A stretch of DNA of 64,000 bases from Fragilaria crotonensis (Eukaryota > Bacillariophyta > Fragilariophyceae > Fragilariales > Fragilariaceae), in contig JAKSYS010000153.1 of assembly GCA_022925895.1 (NCBI GenBank), forward strand, positions 40,108-104,107. Reading direction: 5' to 3'. Shown here in pieces: positions 24,495 through 35,513 of this stretch. Every line of letters begins with the position of its first letter. Positions within the stretch are counted from its first letter, which is position 1. The notes beneath the pieces were generated by a model. The model searched no databases. It worked only from the letters and a program-made list of their open reading frames with translations, and had not been told where the DNA came from. A program made the translations under genes and the position numbers.

Positions 24495-26529
24495 ATGACT
24501 TCTTTGGCAACCATCGCATGCACGACGACGACGACGTCGTCCTCTACCACGAAGCCTCAATTGACTGCTACATTGACGATTGCACGTCGAAACAATCGTC
24601 CGTACAAAGTGGAAGAAGACGATGATGACGATGAAGACGCAGTTGCGGACGTTCCATTTTCCCAAGAAGCACAAGAGATTCGACGTCTAGAGCGCACTGG
24701 TGCCATGAGTCACGTTGTGGGAGAAACCAGCATCCTGTCACAAGAAATTTTGATACTGACGCAACCTGATGGTGTTGATGATACTGATGGCGTCGATGGC
24801 GACTCACGCAATAATCCAAACAAACAACTTATCGCGTTTGCTGGCGAAAATGCTTCTTGCGCCAATGCCGATGCGAATGCTAGCCTGAACGGTGTCGCCA
24901 CAACTGTTGCATCTGTCTCTACTGCCGCAATTACAGACGACAACAACCACGACAATGAAGAAAAACAACACCTCGAGGGCAAGCTCGAGGCACTACAGAA
25001 ACCAATGCAAATGGAAGGAGCCTTTTCATTGCCTTCAAATGATTCGCAATGGAACATTAGCGTTAACATGAACATGCAGACATTCTCACAAACTACCTTC
25101 CTGGGAGCTTTCTCGCAAACAACGCTTGGACCTGCCATCAGTCAAGAGGCAGGGGTCGATGGTCTTGTTCAATCCATGTCACAAGGGACATTCCAAGCAT
25201 CACAGCTTTCGGCCATGTCTGTTTTGATGGATGCGGCTGAACTCATGAGCAAGTCACAGAATACAATCTGCGGTGTGGTTCTTTCTGATTCCTACGCCGA
25301 TTCGCAACCGTCGATGGTGACAACTCGGAGCAAGAGCGCTACTGCACCTTCACAAACGGAGAAAATCATTCCCAAACGAGTGACGCGTGCGCTCCAAAAA
25401 GCTGCGTGTACTACGACGAAGGAGGTCCCGAGCAAACCTCCACCCAGCACCGTTCATGTCCATATCAAGGCGACACCCACCGCCATGATTGTCAACGTGC
25501 CGCCTGCTGCCGTCACAGTCACAAACAGCAAGAAACGAAAGGCGCCAGATCCCACCACACCTACTGTGGCTGCCATCAATGTAGCGTCCACGAAGGCGAC
25601 GACATTTAAATCGGCCTCTCGCACCAACAAAAGCAACTGCGACGACGCAAAGGGCGCCGACTTGAGTCCACAAAGAAAGAAAAAGTGGCAAAAAGAAAAT
25701 GATCGACAGACTGCTTGCGAAATGGCACAGTGTGCGGCACAACTGGCCGCTCAAACAATTGCCAGTCCCGAAGTCGCCAAGAATCTATTGCTTAGTATGG
25801 CATTGGTCCGTATCAACCCTCGAGCCGCTCCGGCACAATGGCCAGCGCGCGGAAGTGTCATTCGTGATGGATTCTTCTGGGGCACCTACCCGCCACTTGA
25901 AACTATTCTGAGACGAAATATGCGCGAGTATTATGAATTATCGACGACCAAATGTCAATCCAAGTCGCAGCAACAGTTTAACAATCGATTGACAGTCGAG
26001 ATTCGAGCTGAATCAGATAAGTATGGGTGGATCTTTGCGGAGAACTTTGATGACAAAGTCTTGCGAGATCGCATCCGATGCTTTTTCAAGACGCATATTC
26101 AAAAGTGAGTTGTGTTGTATCATTGTACCCTGGCGCAGGTTTTGCTTGCGTTCATTATCTGACTTCTGTGTCTTTCGCGCATTTAGTGCCAAGAAGCGCC
26201 TCCGTACTATGCTAAAGAATCCCACCAAAAAGGCCAATGCCAATGCTCTGGTAGCTCACCTGGCTCTTATTCAACGTTACTCAAAAGAAGACGAAGAGCG
26301 AAAACCAATCTACAATCCTGTCGTTGGTGACTTTGTCAAGGTGGATGTTCCTGATAATGTCGATGAAACGACAATGCGAAAGATCAAGCCCTTGGACGAC
26401 CAACAGCAGCAGGTGGTGGTGGATGCTAACGACGATGCTGCTGACGATCCAGAGCAGGATGTTGCGACGATTTTGAATCTAGGATTTGAAGGTTTGAGTC
26501 AGGATGACAAGCTGACAGTGCAACTGTAG
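24495..26529 (+). CDS. Conserved diatom protein of unknown function, two exons
   Basis: A protein of 650 residues. Exon 1 is 24495-26104, the intron is 26105-26186 (GTGAGT...TTTAG), and exon 2 is 26187-26529; the joined length is a multiple of three. I chose the ATG at 24495. The frame is open further upstream without another ATG. The N-terminal 390 residues are low-complexity: Thr/Ser stretches, acidic EDDDDDEDA, a Gln/Ser/Phe-rich part and a basic part (KSASRTNKSNCDDAKG). The conserved part is the C-terminus: APAQWPARGSVIRDGFFWGT, then YPPLETILRRNMREYYELST, KCQSKSQQQFNNRL, and the splice-joined IRCFFKTHIQNAKKRLRTML. I believe this block recurs in other diatom proteins but cannot name it. 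The basic helices suggest nucleic-acid binding; that is a guess. Confidence 0.7.
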
Positions 26530-27927
26530 CCAGGATTGGTGGTGCTTGCTTGATGCTAGATTTGCCCTTGTTAAGCAGCCTGCCCCGTACCAATCCAGTC
26601 TTGTTTTAACTATTGATACATTATGACATGCAACTCTGGGACATGAACCTGATTGCCAAATGAATGGGTTGTTCCCAACAGTGCATGCACAAAGGACTAG
26701 TAGACTGAAGCATTCAACGCGGGGCACATTAACGTACCACGTAGTCGACGAGTTCTTGGTAGTTTGTTTTCTTCACTCTGCGAAGTGCTTGTCGTCAACG
26801 TGCAATTCGGTAATGCGTATTGTGTATTGTGAGCTGTAGTCTATAACGATTTATAAGTTGGTCTACTTGATCACTCGATTGCCATCACATCCTTACAACC
26901 TTGATTATAGAGAGCCAATAGTGTCACAGTTCGTATAAATATATATAAATGTAAAGAAAGTCCAATTGGTGCTACACACACATATCCTACTATATTATAA
27001 ATTAATTGTGTGCGTGTGTGCGTGCGTGCGTCCGTCTGTTACGGAGTATGACCACTCTGGGGTACTGGATGAAATGAATACTGTCTGAATTTTTTCACTT
27101 CGCCAGGGTTGAGTACTGAAAGTAAACAGTAACAGTAAAAGTAGTGGTACGGAGTACGACCAGGTTGGGGGTACTGTACGTCCAGTTTCCTGTAGTAGAC
27201 ACTCCGATCAAATGTGAGGTACCCACTAGTATGATGATATATATTATAACTTATAACGCATACTCGAGTACAGTCGTACGGCATACCTGGCCAGAATGTC
27301 AGGTACTGTACGGTATGCAGTAGACGTACAGTACAAGTAAATTCTTAATCGAACACACATACCACGTATCGTACGGTATGATATGTATGTGACATATCAC
27401 ATATATCTGCTTTACGACCTCCAAGGCGGCGGTTCGAGTGCACACGGTTGAAGAAATTTCCACGAAGAGAATTTGACTATTCGCACGTGTAGCTTCTGAT
27501 ATTAATTCTACGGTGCAACTTTCACTGTGTTGGAGCATCGTCCGAGTCATAAATTGGTAGAAAGTGCAAGCTTCCATTGCGCAACTCCTCAAGTGACAAT
27601 GACATCTGTAACACCGCCATTTGCTGATGTACTGTGCGGCCACATGAAGCAAATTGTTCATGAGTTCTAGCCTGTTGGGCATGCTGAGTTTGAACAAATT
27701 GAAAAGGAGAAATGCACAAATTCAACTTTCCTCGCGAAAACACGAGCAAACACGGGATTCCAAGCTGTTGGAGGAGTTTAATCCACTTTTGGTGGGAAAT
27801 TGTCTAAGTTTCAAGGAGGAATTTGAAATTAATAATGATGAGAGCTACAGAAAAGCAGCAAGAGCACGAACATGGCCAAGAGAGAAGTGGAGATGTTGGC
27901 TGCATGCTGGGATATGACGGCCCTTAC
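26530..27927. other. Non-coding interval left of copia element 1
   Basis: GTAC clusters at 27040-27380. A minus-strand frame at 27522-27749 (HAQQARTHEQFASC, then LQMSLSLEELRNGSLHFLP) has coding-like composition but no recognised domain and no convincing start. No other feature seen. Confidence 0.45.
27007..27037 (+). repeat. TG/CG-rich dinucleotide repeat
   Basis: An alternating run of TGTGTGCG units, about 30 bases long. Confidence 0.75.
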
Positions 27928-28252
27928 TGTTGTAGAGTGAACCCTACTGCGTGGCGATACAGGCCCTAAACCCAACGCGGTGAAGAAGACGCAGTGTGTC
28001 CGAAACTATTGATAACAAGCGGAGAAGAGTCAATCAAACTCTGAAGCTTACTAACTGGATTATTTCAAGAGAATGCGACTCTTGAAACTCATGTGGTTTT
28101 GATTGATTGCTTTGGTGACGCGTTTCCTTTTTACTACGTCAGCCCACGTGACGTGAGTTTGTGGACAGACATCAGTTTCTCCATTCGCCTTTGCCACCGT
28201 ACCGTTACTTGAGTCGACGGTAGCGATGGGGTCAGATTGCATATTTCCAACA
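27928..28252 (-). repeat. 3' LTR of copia element 1
   Basis: 325 bases, same sequence as 33663-33987. The end of the pol frame runs about 39 codons into this LTR, stopping at 28134. Confidence 0.95.
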
Positions 28253-31200
28253 CGCTCCTCAAATGGCTCATCGCTGACGGAGGTGAGGTGTCGGTGTGGC
28301 AACGTCCAAGTACGACGTCGCGGAAACGTCGGAAAAGATTTCCTTGTAGGGGCTTGGTGAAAAAATCCGCCAGCATTTGCAAAGTTGGACAATGTCGGAC
28401 GGTGATGTTTTCCGACTTCAGCCGATCCTTCAACCAGAAGTACCTGATGTTGATGTGTCTGGATTTTGGTCCTGCCGAAGTGCGCCCGTTCTTTTCGAGC
28501 TTTATGGCGCTCTCGTTATCCTGCTCGAGGATATTTTCGGTAATGTTGTACCCTTGTGCTTCCATAAACATTTTCACCCAGATGGTGTTTGGGAGGTAGT
28601 CGCTTGCACCCACGAACTCTGCCTCGGTGGAGCTTTTGGTGTTGAGTTTTTGTTTGCTAGACTTACAAGCTATGCCGCCCCTGCCGAATGAGATAACTCC
28701 GCCAGTATGGCTGCGCATGTCGGCATGTACGGCGTATGCTGCGTCAACCCAGGTGCGCATGCGTCCCAGGTCGTCTGCACCGACGATATACTCCAAATCG
28801 ATAGTACCGTTAACATATTCCAATAGCCTCTTCAACTTGCCCATGTCTTGTCGTGTGCTTCGCGATACTCTGGTGGTGAGGAAACTGGTGGACAAGAGTA
28901 GGTCCATCCGTGCGCGTGGAAACGTACAATAACTTGGCCACAACGCTGTGGAAAACGTCCCCGTACCGCTTCGGTAATGCAGGAGAAGTGTCATCCACCT
29001 CAAACAGTTCCTTGCTTGCTGGTGTGGACGCTGTCCTGTTGATCGCTAAACCCGATTCTATGATGGCCTCTTTCAAATAGTCTTTCATCGTGATTTTCGC
29101 TGTTCGCTCAGATTTGTTATACTCAATGTTCATTCCAAGAAACACATGCGACGAGCCTCGGGTGACAGTCATTTTACCAAACGCAGCCTCCAATTTGTTG
29201 ATTATCATAGTCACAACTTCCGGATCCACGTGTGATATCTTGGTATCGTCCACGTACCAAGCGATTGTGCACTGTTTCCCATTTATGTCGCAGTTTGCGA
29301 CGCACCGGTCGTAGGGATTCAACACGAAACCCATCTTTTGCAGGGTCTCGCTGAAAAGCTCATACCAGAGAAGTGCGGATTGCACGCACCCATAGAGGGC
29401 CTTTATGAGGCGCACGTAAAGGGTTCGTACACCCCCTTCCAGCACCACGTAGTCAATGTACTTGGGATTCATCTTGCAAAGGATATCAACCATTTCTCCA
29501 GTGAATTTCATGATCACGAAATCTTTCATATAGGCCTTTAAGTAGGCGCCCGCAACATCCGCAGTTCCGACGTCTCTTGCCTCATAAGCATCCGCAACAA
29601 TGGTGAGCGTTAAGCCGTCGTTTGAGACAGTGGGTGACGCTGTTTCGGACTTGTCATATAAATTGCGTTGTGGTCGCCCGTCCGCTACAGTCCTGCCTTT
29701 CAAAGTTCCGCAGCGCTTTTCCGCGACGAGTGGAAGGGCCCTCAGGGCACCCTTTCTTTGTTCCTTGCTTAGAGTCCTTGCATGGATCGGTTCGTATACG
29801 TCCAAATCTTCCATTTGCCCAAATTCTCTCATGAGGGCGGCCTCTGCAGCTTTCCCGTGTTTCTTGATCGCAGCCTTTGCGCTCATTTGCGTGAAGAGAA
29901 GGGCACTCATGTGTGCGAATACATAGTCGAACGCAAAACGATGAGGATCTCGGATCTTGATGTGGCCGACTTGATGCATCTGGTGACGTGGAGGGAAATA
30001 GGACTTGTTGTCGTGGGGTTCATCGATGGCGGCTCTGAAATCAGTAGGTGGCGTACCCCGACGACGTAAATTATACGGATGGCTCGTGGGATTCGGAACG
30101 TTAATAACGTTTTGGGCCTCAGCGATCTCGTCCGCTCCTTGATTTAAACGGGGTTCGATCACTTCTGGTTGAACCGTAGGTTCCACGGTCTCATCCGCTC
30201 CTTGATTTAGGCGGGGTTCAACAACCTGTTCCGCCACTGTGTTGTCGACCGGATCATCGGGATGGTCTCCGGTGTAATCCTCGTCCTCGTCGCCGGTGTA
30301 ATCCTCGTCCTCGTCGCCGGTGTAGTCCTCGTAGTTCTCGTCTGTTGTATCCTCCGGGTCTTCTGCATACTCGTCGACCTCGCCGGCAGCCTCGTTCGCT
30401 CCTCGGTCCTGGACCAGCGGGAGCGGTGTGGGATCGTAGTCAGGGACGGCGAGGGCGGCAAGTTCGTCGGCGTCGATGGGATCATAATCGATATCAAGGT
30501 TGTCGTCAGCGGCATGGTCAGGCGATGGCTGAAAATCGAAGTCGTACTCATCGTCGTCAATAGGGTGGTCAGGACGCCACTCGACGACAAAACCGGTTGC
30601 TTGGATAAGAGGTTGACCGTCAGAGATGGCCAGGGCTTCGACGCGGGCAATGGCGGTGTCGGGGATCGGAAGTTCCGTCCAGCGGTGGCGCGAGATGCGG
30701 GCACCAGTGGCCAGCGACATGAAATAGTAGTCCCCCTGAGCATTGCCAGTAGGGGTAAGAGCGATGGCGCCCAGCGAACGCGCACGCGGGGTGTTGGTTG
30801 GGTCAAATTCCTCGAATACTTGGGCATAGGCCCCAAACTCAATCCGCATGGCTGTGAAATCGGGCGTGCCGACGCCCACCACAATGGTAGCGGGACTCAT
30901 GGTGTCGGATACACCGTTCTTACGGGGAAACTGGTTGAGACACCGTACGGCATCAGAAACGAGATGCCGAATCATTATTTTCGGGAGGCGTTTGAACGGA
31001 AGGCCATGGACCGCCGACCTGAGACGATCCTTGATTGTTCGGATAGAGCGCTCCACTTCTCCAACGTGACTGTCCGCAGGGACAATGTTGAGAGCAATTG
31101 GTCGAACGTCATTTCGTATACACTCGAATTCATTATCGGCATGGATATCCCGGATGACGAGACCCCGAGCCTCGTAGACGCTGATGACGGTGGAAAGTTC

Positions 31201-31937
31201 CTTTAAAATGGTCTTGTGCGAACGATCCGCGATATGGGCGACGGTGCGGAAACCGATCCCGCGCGAGATGGTGTGCAGGAAACCGATACCTTGGACAAAA
31301 AAGAAATCCACGCACAGGGTAACGTTGCGTTGGTGCTCCAGTATTGGAGGCGGAATGGGGACAGCGTCGAAAGTCGGTGCGCGTGGGGATGCTTGCGAGC
31401 GTGTCATCTTTCCTTTAACACCGCGACATCGGGTCCGTAAATAAGAAGCGCACGGCTCGCGTCATCCGGGGTGACAGGACAGTTCCGGATGAGGTTCTTA
31501 CGCAGGATCGACTGGAATTCAGATTCATCGGGGCGTCCGATTTTTCTGTACAGAGCGCGGGCGGCGTCGGCAGCTGCGATTTGTCGTTGCGAGAACACCT
31601 TTTTGTGCTCAGCCACAGTATTGAGTAACGTGTACGCATTAACAGCATCACTAGTCACGTCATTACCGCTGTAGACATACAAACCCGAGGGGTGTTCAAT
31701 AAAACTCATGATAGTGCCGTCCTTGCGGTGGACATTCATGGCGGGTTCCTTGGACGTGTCCATGGTCACCGTGCACACCCGCCTAACTTCCGACAGCGAA
31801 AGAATGTTTGCGATGGAGTCTTCGTTATACCACACGGGGCCAAGGTTTGGGAAGTCTCCGACCATGTGCGAATCCTGATAGCCCCCGTTTGTAATGGCAC
31901 GCAGGACGTGTGGACTGTGACGAATATTGCGCAGCAT
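28134..31937 (-). pseudogene. Copia element 1 Pol: GAG-pre-integrase, integrase, reverse transcriptase, RNase H, in three frames
   Basis: 31937-31404 holds the rest of the protease and the GAG-pre-integrase region (RALYRKIGRPDESEFQSILR, then NCPVTPDDASRALLIYGPDV). 31407-28810 holds integrase (CVDFFFVQGIGFLHTI, ADNEFE, EVERSIRTIKDRL). It continues with an acidic linker containing EDYTGDED repeats and reverse transcriptase (AYLKAYMKDFVIMKFTGEM, then WYVDDTKISH with the catalytic Asp pair). 29003-28134 holds RNase H (TWVDAAYAVHADMRSHTGGV, KSSTEAEFVGASDY, DNESAIKLEKNG) and ends inside the 3' LTR. All catalytic residues expected for these enzymes are visible. The two breaks are single-base deletions and may be assembly errors, so the element may be active. 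Confidence 0.85.
30266..30337 (-). repeat. 24-base tandem repeat coding EDYTGDED
   Basis: Three units of 24 bases (two exact, one changed) give an acidic octapeptide repeat in the linker between integrase and reverse transcriptase of copia element 1. Confidence 0.9.
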
Positions 31938-33277
31938 GTTCTTGTTCGGAAGACGGAGATGGTAGACTGAGAGTCAAGGAGCACCCAATTGGGGTCAATA
32001 GACTGGGTGTTGGACTGCGCCATCATTACAGCATACTGCACGAGTGTCGTACCGGTGTTGACGGACACGGCAGAGGAGTTTGGAGCAGCGGTTACAGCCG
32101 TGTTGGGATCCGTCGATGACTGAATGCTGTTGTTGGCTCCCTGGCCCCCTGCGGCGGCATTGCTCTGCTGAGTGAACGTCATAGCGCTCTCTTCGGCTGC
32201 CGGGGAGGTCTGGTTTGCTCGCTGGTTGGTGGCGTTGTCGTTGTTTCCGGTGCTGTTCCTGGGTCTCGTGTTTGCCGGCGTGCGGTAGTTCACGAGGAGG
32301 CTGTAGGCGGAGTTCAAATCAGTCGGGTACTCGTTCCTTCCCCGAGCGTACTGGTTAGATAACTCGGCGATGAGGGTGCCGAATCGCGAAGGGTCTGCGC
32401 CCCTGATGAGAGCCATGGCGAGCGTTTCATCTCTGGCTGCGCTCTTCCGTTCGTCCTCCGTGCGAAGAGTGCCGTCCGCAGTGTGGGCCCCGGCCAGGTG
32501 GTAGTTCTCCACAAAGGTTCCTCCATGGTATTCGATGGTGTCGGCCCACAGTGTGAGATTTTCAAGGTATTCCTCGGTCGTCTGCTCCTGGGTCTGCTTG
32601 CAGTTTAAGAAGTTCTGATGGGCGTCCATGATGGCAAGGTACCCGTTTCGCTTCTGGTCGAATTGAAGAGTAATCGAGAGTATGTTCTTGAGAAGCCAGT
32701 GGCAGTCATTTTTCTTACTGCGAGCTTCGAACTCCTTCAATGACTTGAGTTTGGCCTTCATGGCCTCGCTGCACTGTCCCAGGGCAACAGCAAAAATTGC
32801 GGCAAGGTTTCCCCTGAGTACTCCCAGTCGATTTACGTAGGCCTTGATTTCCTCCTTCCAGATCATCTCGTCCGTAGTGGAGTACCCAGGTTCAAGATCC
32901 GATGGCTTCTCGATGACAGGCTCCGATGCTTCAAAAGCAAACAAGGAGGCAAAATCCTCGGAGAACTTTAAGTTCTTCTTCGCGTATCCCTCGAGTGCTT
33001 CAACGGTGCGAGCGTATTGGCGCTTATCGCCCTGCTCAAAATAGCACTCGAACACATGCCCGTTCATTCCTTCGGTGTTGCCCTTGAAACCAGATGCCCG
33101 TCCACTCCTTCCGGTGGGATTTGACCTCGTCCTGTTGGGGCGGTTGTTTCGTCCCCCCCGTCCTCCATTTCGACCTCGGCCTCCGGATCCGCTGCGGGAG
33201 GATCCTTCCTGTCCTCTCCCACGCCCGGAAGCGTCAGCGCCTGTGGTCACAGTCGAGCCAATGATGGAGCTACTCAT
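31766..33277 (-). CDS. Copia element 1 Gag with start of protease
   Basis: A frame of 503 residues from the ATG at 33277. The N-terminus is Arg/Gly-rich (GRGRNGGRGGRNNRPNRTRS), a likely RNA-binding tail replacing the CCHC knuckle, which is absent. The helical capsid-like part follows (EEIKAYVNRLGVLRGNLAAI, then TTEEYLENLTLWADTIEYHG). A Ser/Asn/Gln-rich linker leads in frame to the protease core WVLLDSQSTISVF. The frame goes wrong right after this core, at an AA near 31946 where one more A joins it to the next frame. Confidence 0.85.
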   Translation of the reverse strand: MSSSIIGSTVTTGADASGRGRGQEGSSRSGSGGRGRNGGRGGRNNRPNRTRSNPTGRSGRASGFKGNTEGMNGHVFECYFEQGDKRQYARTVEALEGYAKKNLKFSEDFASLFAFEASEPVIEKPSDLEPGYSTTDEMIWKEEIKAYVNRLGVLRGNLAAIFAVALGQCSEAMKAKLKSLKEFEARSKKNDCHWLLKNILSITLQFDQKRNGYLAIMDAHQNFLNCKQTQEQTTEEYLENLTLWADTIEYHGGTFVENYHLAGAHTADGTLRTEDERKSAARDETLAMALIRGADPSRFGTLIAELSNQYARGRNEYPTDLNSAYSLLVNYRTPANTRPRNSTGNNDNATNQRANQTSPAAEESAMTFTQQSNAAAGGQGANNSIQSSTDPNTAVTAAPNSSAVSVNTGTTLVQYAVMMAQSNTQSIDPNWVLLDSQSTISVFRTRTCCAIFVTVHTSCVPLQTGAIRIRTWSETSQTLAPCGITKTPSQTFFRCRKLGGCAR

Positions 33278-33285
33278 GATTCCGA

Positions 33286-33630
33286 TCAGAGTTTGCGAAG
33301 GTTGTTAGGGGCCCTCCACGTCTCCACGCCGTTGTCCGTTGTGAAGAATATCTGTGTGGCCCTGACCTGGGTGACTGTTGCTAGTCGCGCGGAAGACTCA
33401 CTCCACACAATGCTGTTATTCCAAGTGGCAGGCTTCTTGATCTTGTTAAGTATGCGCACCCTGTCGCCCACGGCGTACTCGGGAGTTCGCGGAGGGACTA
33501 CTGCCGAAGGGGTAGTAGGAGGAGGATTATCTCTGCTCTCGCGGCGATGAACTTCAGCCTCCAGACGAGCGACTTGAATCCGCAACGCGTGTAGTTCAGC
33601 GATTAGATCGTCGATGCGAGAATCCTCCAT
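33286..33630 (-). CDS. Copia element 1, small orf0 before gag
   Basis: A 114-residue frame starting at an ATG 33 bases inside the 5' LTR and ending 9 bases before the gag ATG. The N-terminus is a Leu-heptad helix (IDDLIAELHALRIQVARLEA), probably a coiled coil. A small beta-rich part follows (YAVGDRVRILNKIKKPATWN, then LATVTQVRATQIFFTTDNG), resembling SH3-like or Tudor-like folds. Function unknown; it could join Gag by reinitiation or be a separate product. Confidence 0.7.
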   Translation of the reverse strand: MEDSRIDDLIAELHALRIQVARLEAEVHRRESRDNPPPTTPSAVVPPRTPEYAVGDRVRILNKIKKPATWNNSIVWSESSARLATVTQVRATQIFFTTDNGVETWRAPNNLRKL

Positions 33631-33662
33631 ACGTAGTAAAAAAACCTTTTCTCTTGAAATAA

Positions 33663-33987
33663 TGTTGTAGAGTGAACCCTACTGCGTGGCGATACAGGCC
33701 CTAAACCCAACGCGGTGAAGAAGACGCAGTGTGTCCGAAACTATTGATAACAAGCGGAGAAGAGTCAATCAAACTCTGAAGCTTACTAACTGGATTATTT
33801 CAAGAGAATGCGACTCTTGAAACTCATGTGGTTTTGATTGATTGCTTTGGTGACGCGTTTCCTTTTTACTACGTCAGCCCACGTGACGTGAGTTTGTGGA
33901 CAGACATCAGTTTCTCCATTCGCCTTTGCCACCGTACCGTTACTTGAGTCGACGGTAGCGATGGGGTCAGATTGCATATTTCCAACA
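33663..33987 (-). repeat. 5' LTR of copia element 1
   Basis: 325 bases, same sequence as 27928-28252. It should carry the promoter. The internal sequence begins TTATTTCAAGAGAAAAGG, the place of a primer-binding site; I could not match it to a tRNA. Confidence 0.95.
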
Positions 33988-35513
33988 CTGACAAGTAAGC
34001 GGACGTGTCACGAGCTGAAACAAAATCAGCAGGCAAACGATTCAATGCTCACAAGAACGTCAAGAATGAAGCACTTGCTGATGGTTCATTACATGGATAG
34101 AATAAGGAATAGCAAGCCAAAGAGCTTGGAGTGGTTTGAAGTTTGGGATTCGAAACGAGCATCTTCAGCATCGGCTGTGCCAACAGTACCGACAACTTTT
34201 TCGATTTCTGGCAGGGCGGTCATCTGTCGGTGTGTATGGTTCTGATACACAACAATGAACTTGCAAAGGAAAACATGGAAAGAGTACGACAAAGGCAACT
34301 CATGAGCTATCAGTTACGTGGCAAAAGCGTGGGGTGCCAGTAAAAATCATTCAACAATTAAAACGCGCACGAAAACGAAGTCGGCAATGAGAGGAATTGA
34401 AATCACGCGGAACAAAATGTCATTGACAGTCAAGAAGTGGCACAGGTATGCCTTTCTGCAATAAGAAACCTCTTTGTTGCTTATCACATTGAGGAGCGGA
34501 GGAACTACGAGAAGGTATTTGAATGTGACATGCAGCCTCGAGCAGTGCTGTTTTGCAACTTCAATGAGGAAGCAAAAGCCGAGTGGATGTAACAAAACCT
34601 GAAGGCACTGCATACAGAAATCTGGTAAGCATCTTTGGAAGTATTGTCGAATTTAGGGAACTGGTGTATTGTATTGCTGCGACGTCAAGCGAGAGCTGTG
34701 ATGAGAACTTTCCTTCAAGAGCAGGAGTCTCATTTGAGCACGTTCGAGCCGACTTCCTATGTACTCGAGTACTCCCCAACATGGTGTAGCAAAGAAGACT
34801 GTTGTAACAAGGTAACACAGTAGAAGTAGCACCAAGTACTTACAAGTGCAATAGTAATAATCTTCTTGATGATGCCAGGCAGCAGGCAGTGATCGAGAGT
34901 ATGGATATGTTTATAATTTTACTGTACGAGGGTTTTTGATTGGAGCGATACGTTTCGCAATCTCTACGTGCAACTGTACTAGGAGGTACGTAGAAAGAAG
35001 AAAGCAACAAGTCATGAAGAAAAATCACAGTAAAAATACGTGAAAACCGTGTGCACTCGAACCGCCGCATTGGAGTAGTTGAGGTGCATCGACCTGGGAT
35101 TCTGTGTTGTGTAGCAGAACCGTAATGTGCAGTATAACACAATACCATCGCAACTCGGCTACTGGTACTTTTAAAACCTGGAGTTGTACGCCTGGTACCT
35201 GGTACTACAGTACTAAATACTCCTAGTATTACAGTACATGATATGTATACATACCTGAGTACCTGGTCCATGGTCCAATACTCTGGACACTGGAGTACTG
35301 TACTGGACATGACATGCCGTGCACAATCGCGGCAAACTCTGGCTCGCTCCTCGTCTGACTCATTTGTTCCACTCTTGAGCCTCTTCATGTACCTTCGCGT
35401 TGTCCACAATTGAACACATCGTCGAAGTCGAGCATCGATAGTCGACAGATAGTGGCAACAAAAAGAAACTCCTTTGCTTCCATCTACAGCCGTCAACAAT
35501 CTAATATCGAAAT
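33988..35513. other. Non-coding interval right of copia element 1
   Basis: No gene recognised. Short frames only. A GTAC-rich block at 35170-35310 precedes the fibrillin start. Confidence 0.5.

Larger units (their letters stand above)
27928..33987 (-). mobile_element. Full-length Ty1/copia (CoDi-like) LTR retrotransposon, element 1
   Basis: 6060 bases, on the minus strand. Two 325-base LTRs (27928-28252 and 33663-33987) appear identical by eye and begin TG and end CA in element orientation. Flanks are CTTAC (27923-27927) and CTGAC (33988-33992), a five-base target duplication with one mismatch. Coding order is orf0, gag, protease, GAG-pre-integrase, integrase, reverse transcriptase, RNase H, the Ty1/copia order. 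Pol is broken at three places (near 31946, 31410 and 28913), each repaired by a single added base. Identical LTRs mean a recent insertion, so these breaks are more likely errors than decay. A polypurine-like TTGAGGAGCG lies just before the 3' LTR. Confidence 0.95.

Noticed and set aside
30262-31206. Plus-strand frame of 314 residues
   Set aside because: It is antisense to the integrase/linker part of copia element 1; the minus-strand frame has clear domains and this one has none.
33795-33977. 60-residue frame at the 5' LTR of copia element 1
   Set aside because: It is LTR sequence; the same frame occurs in the other LTR copy, so it is not a separate gene.
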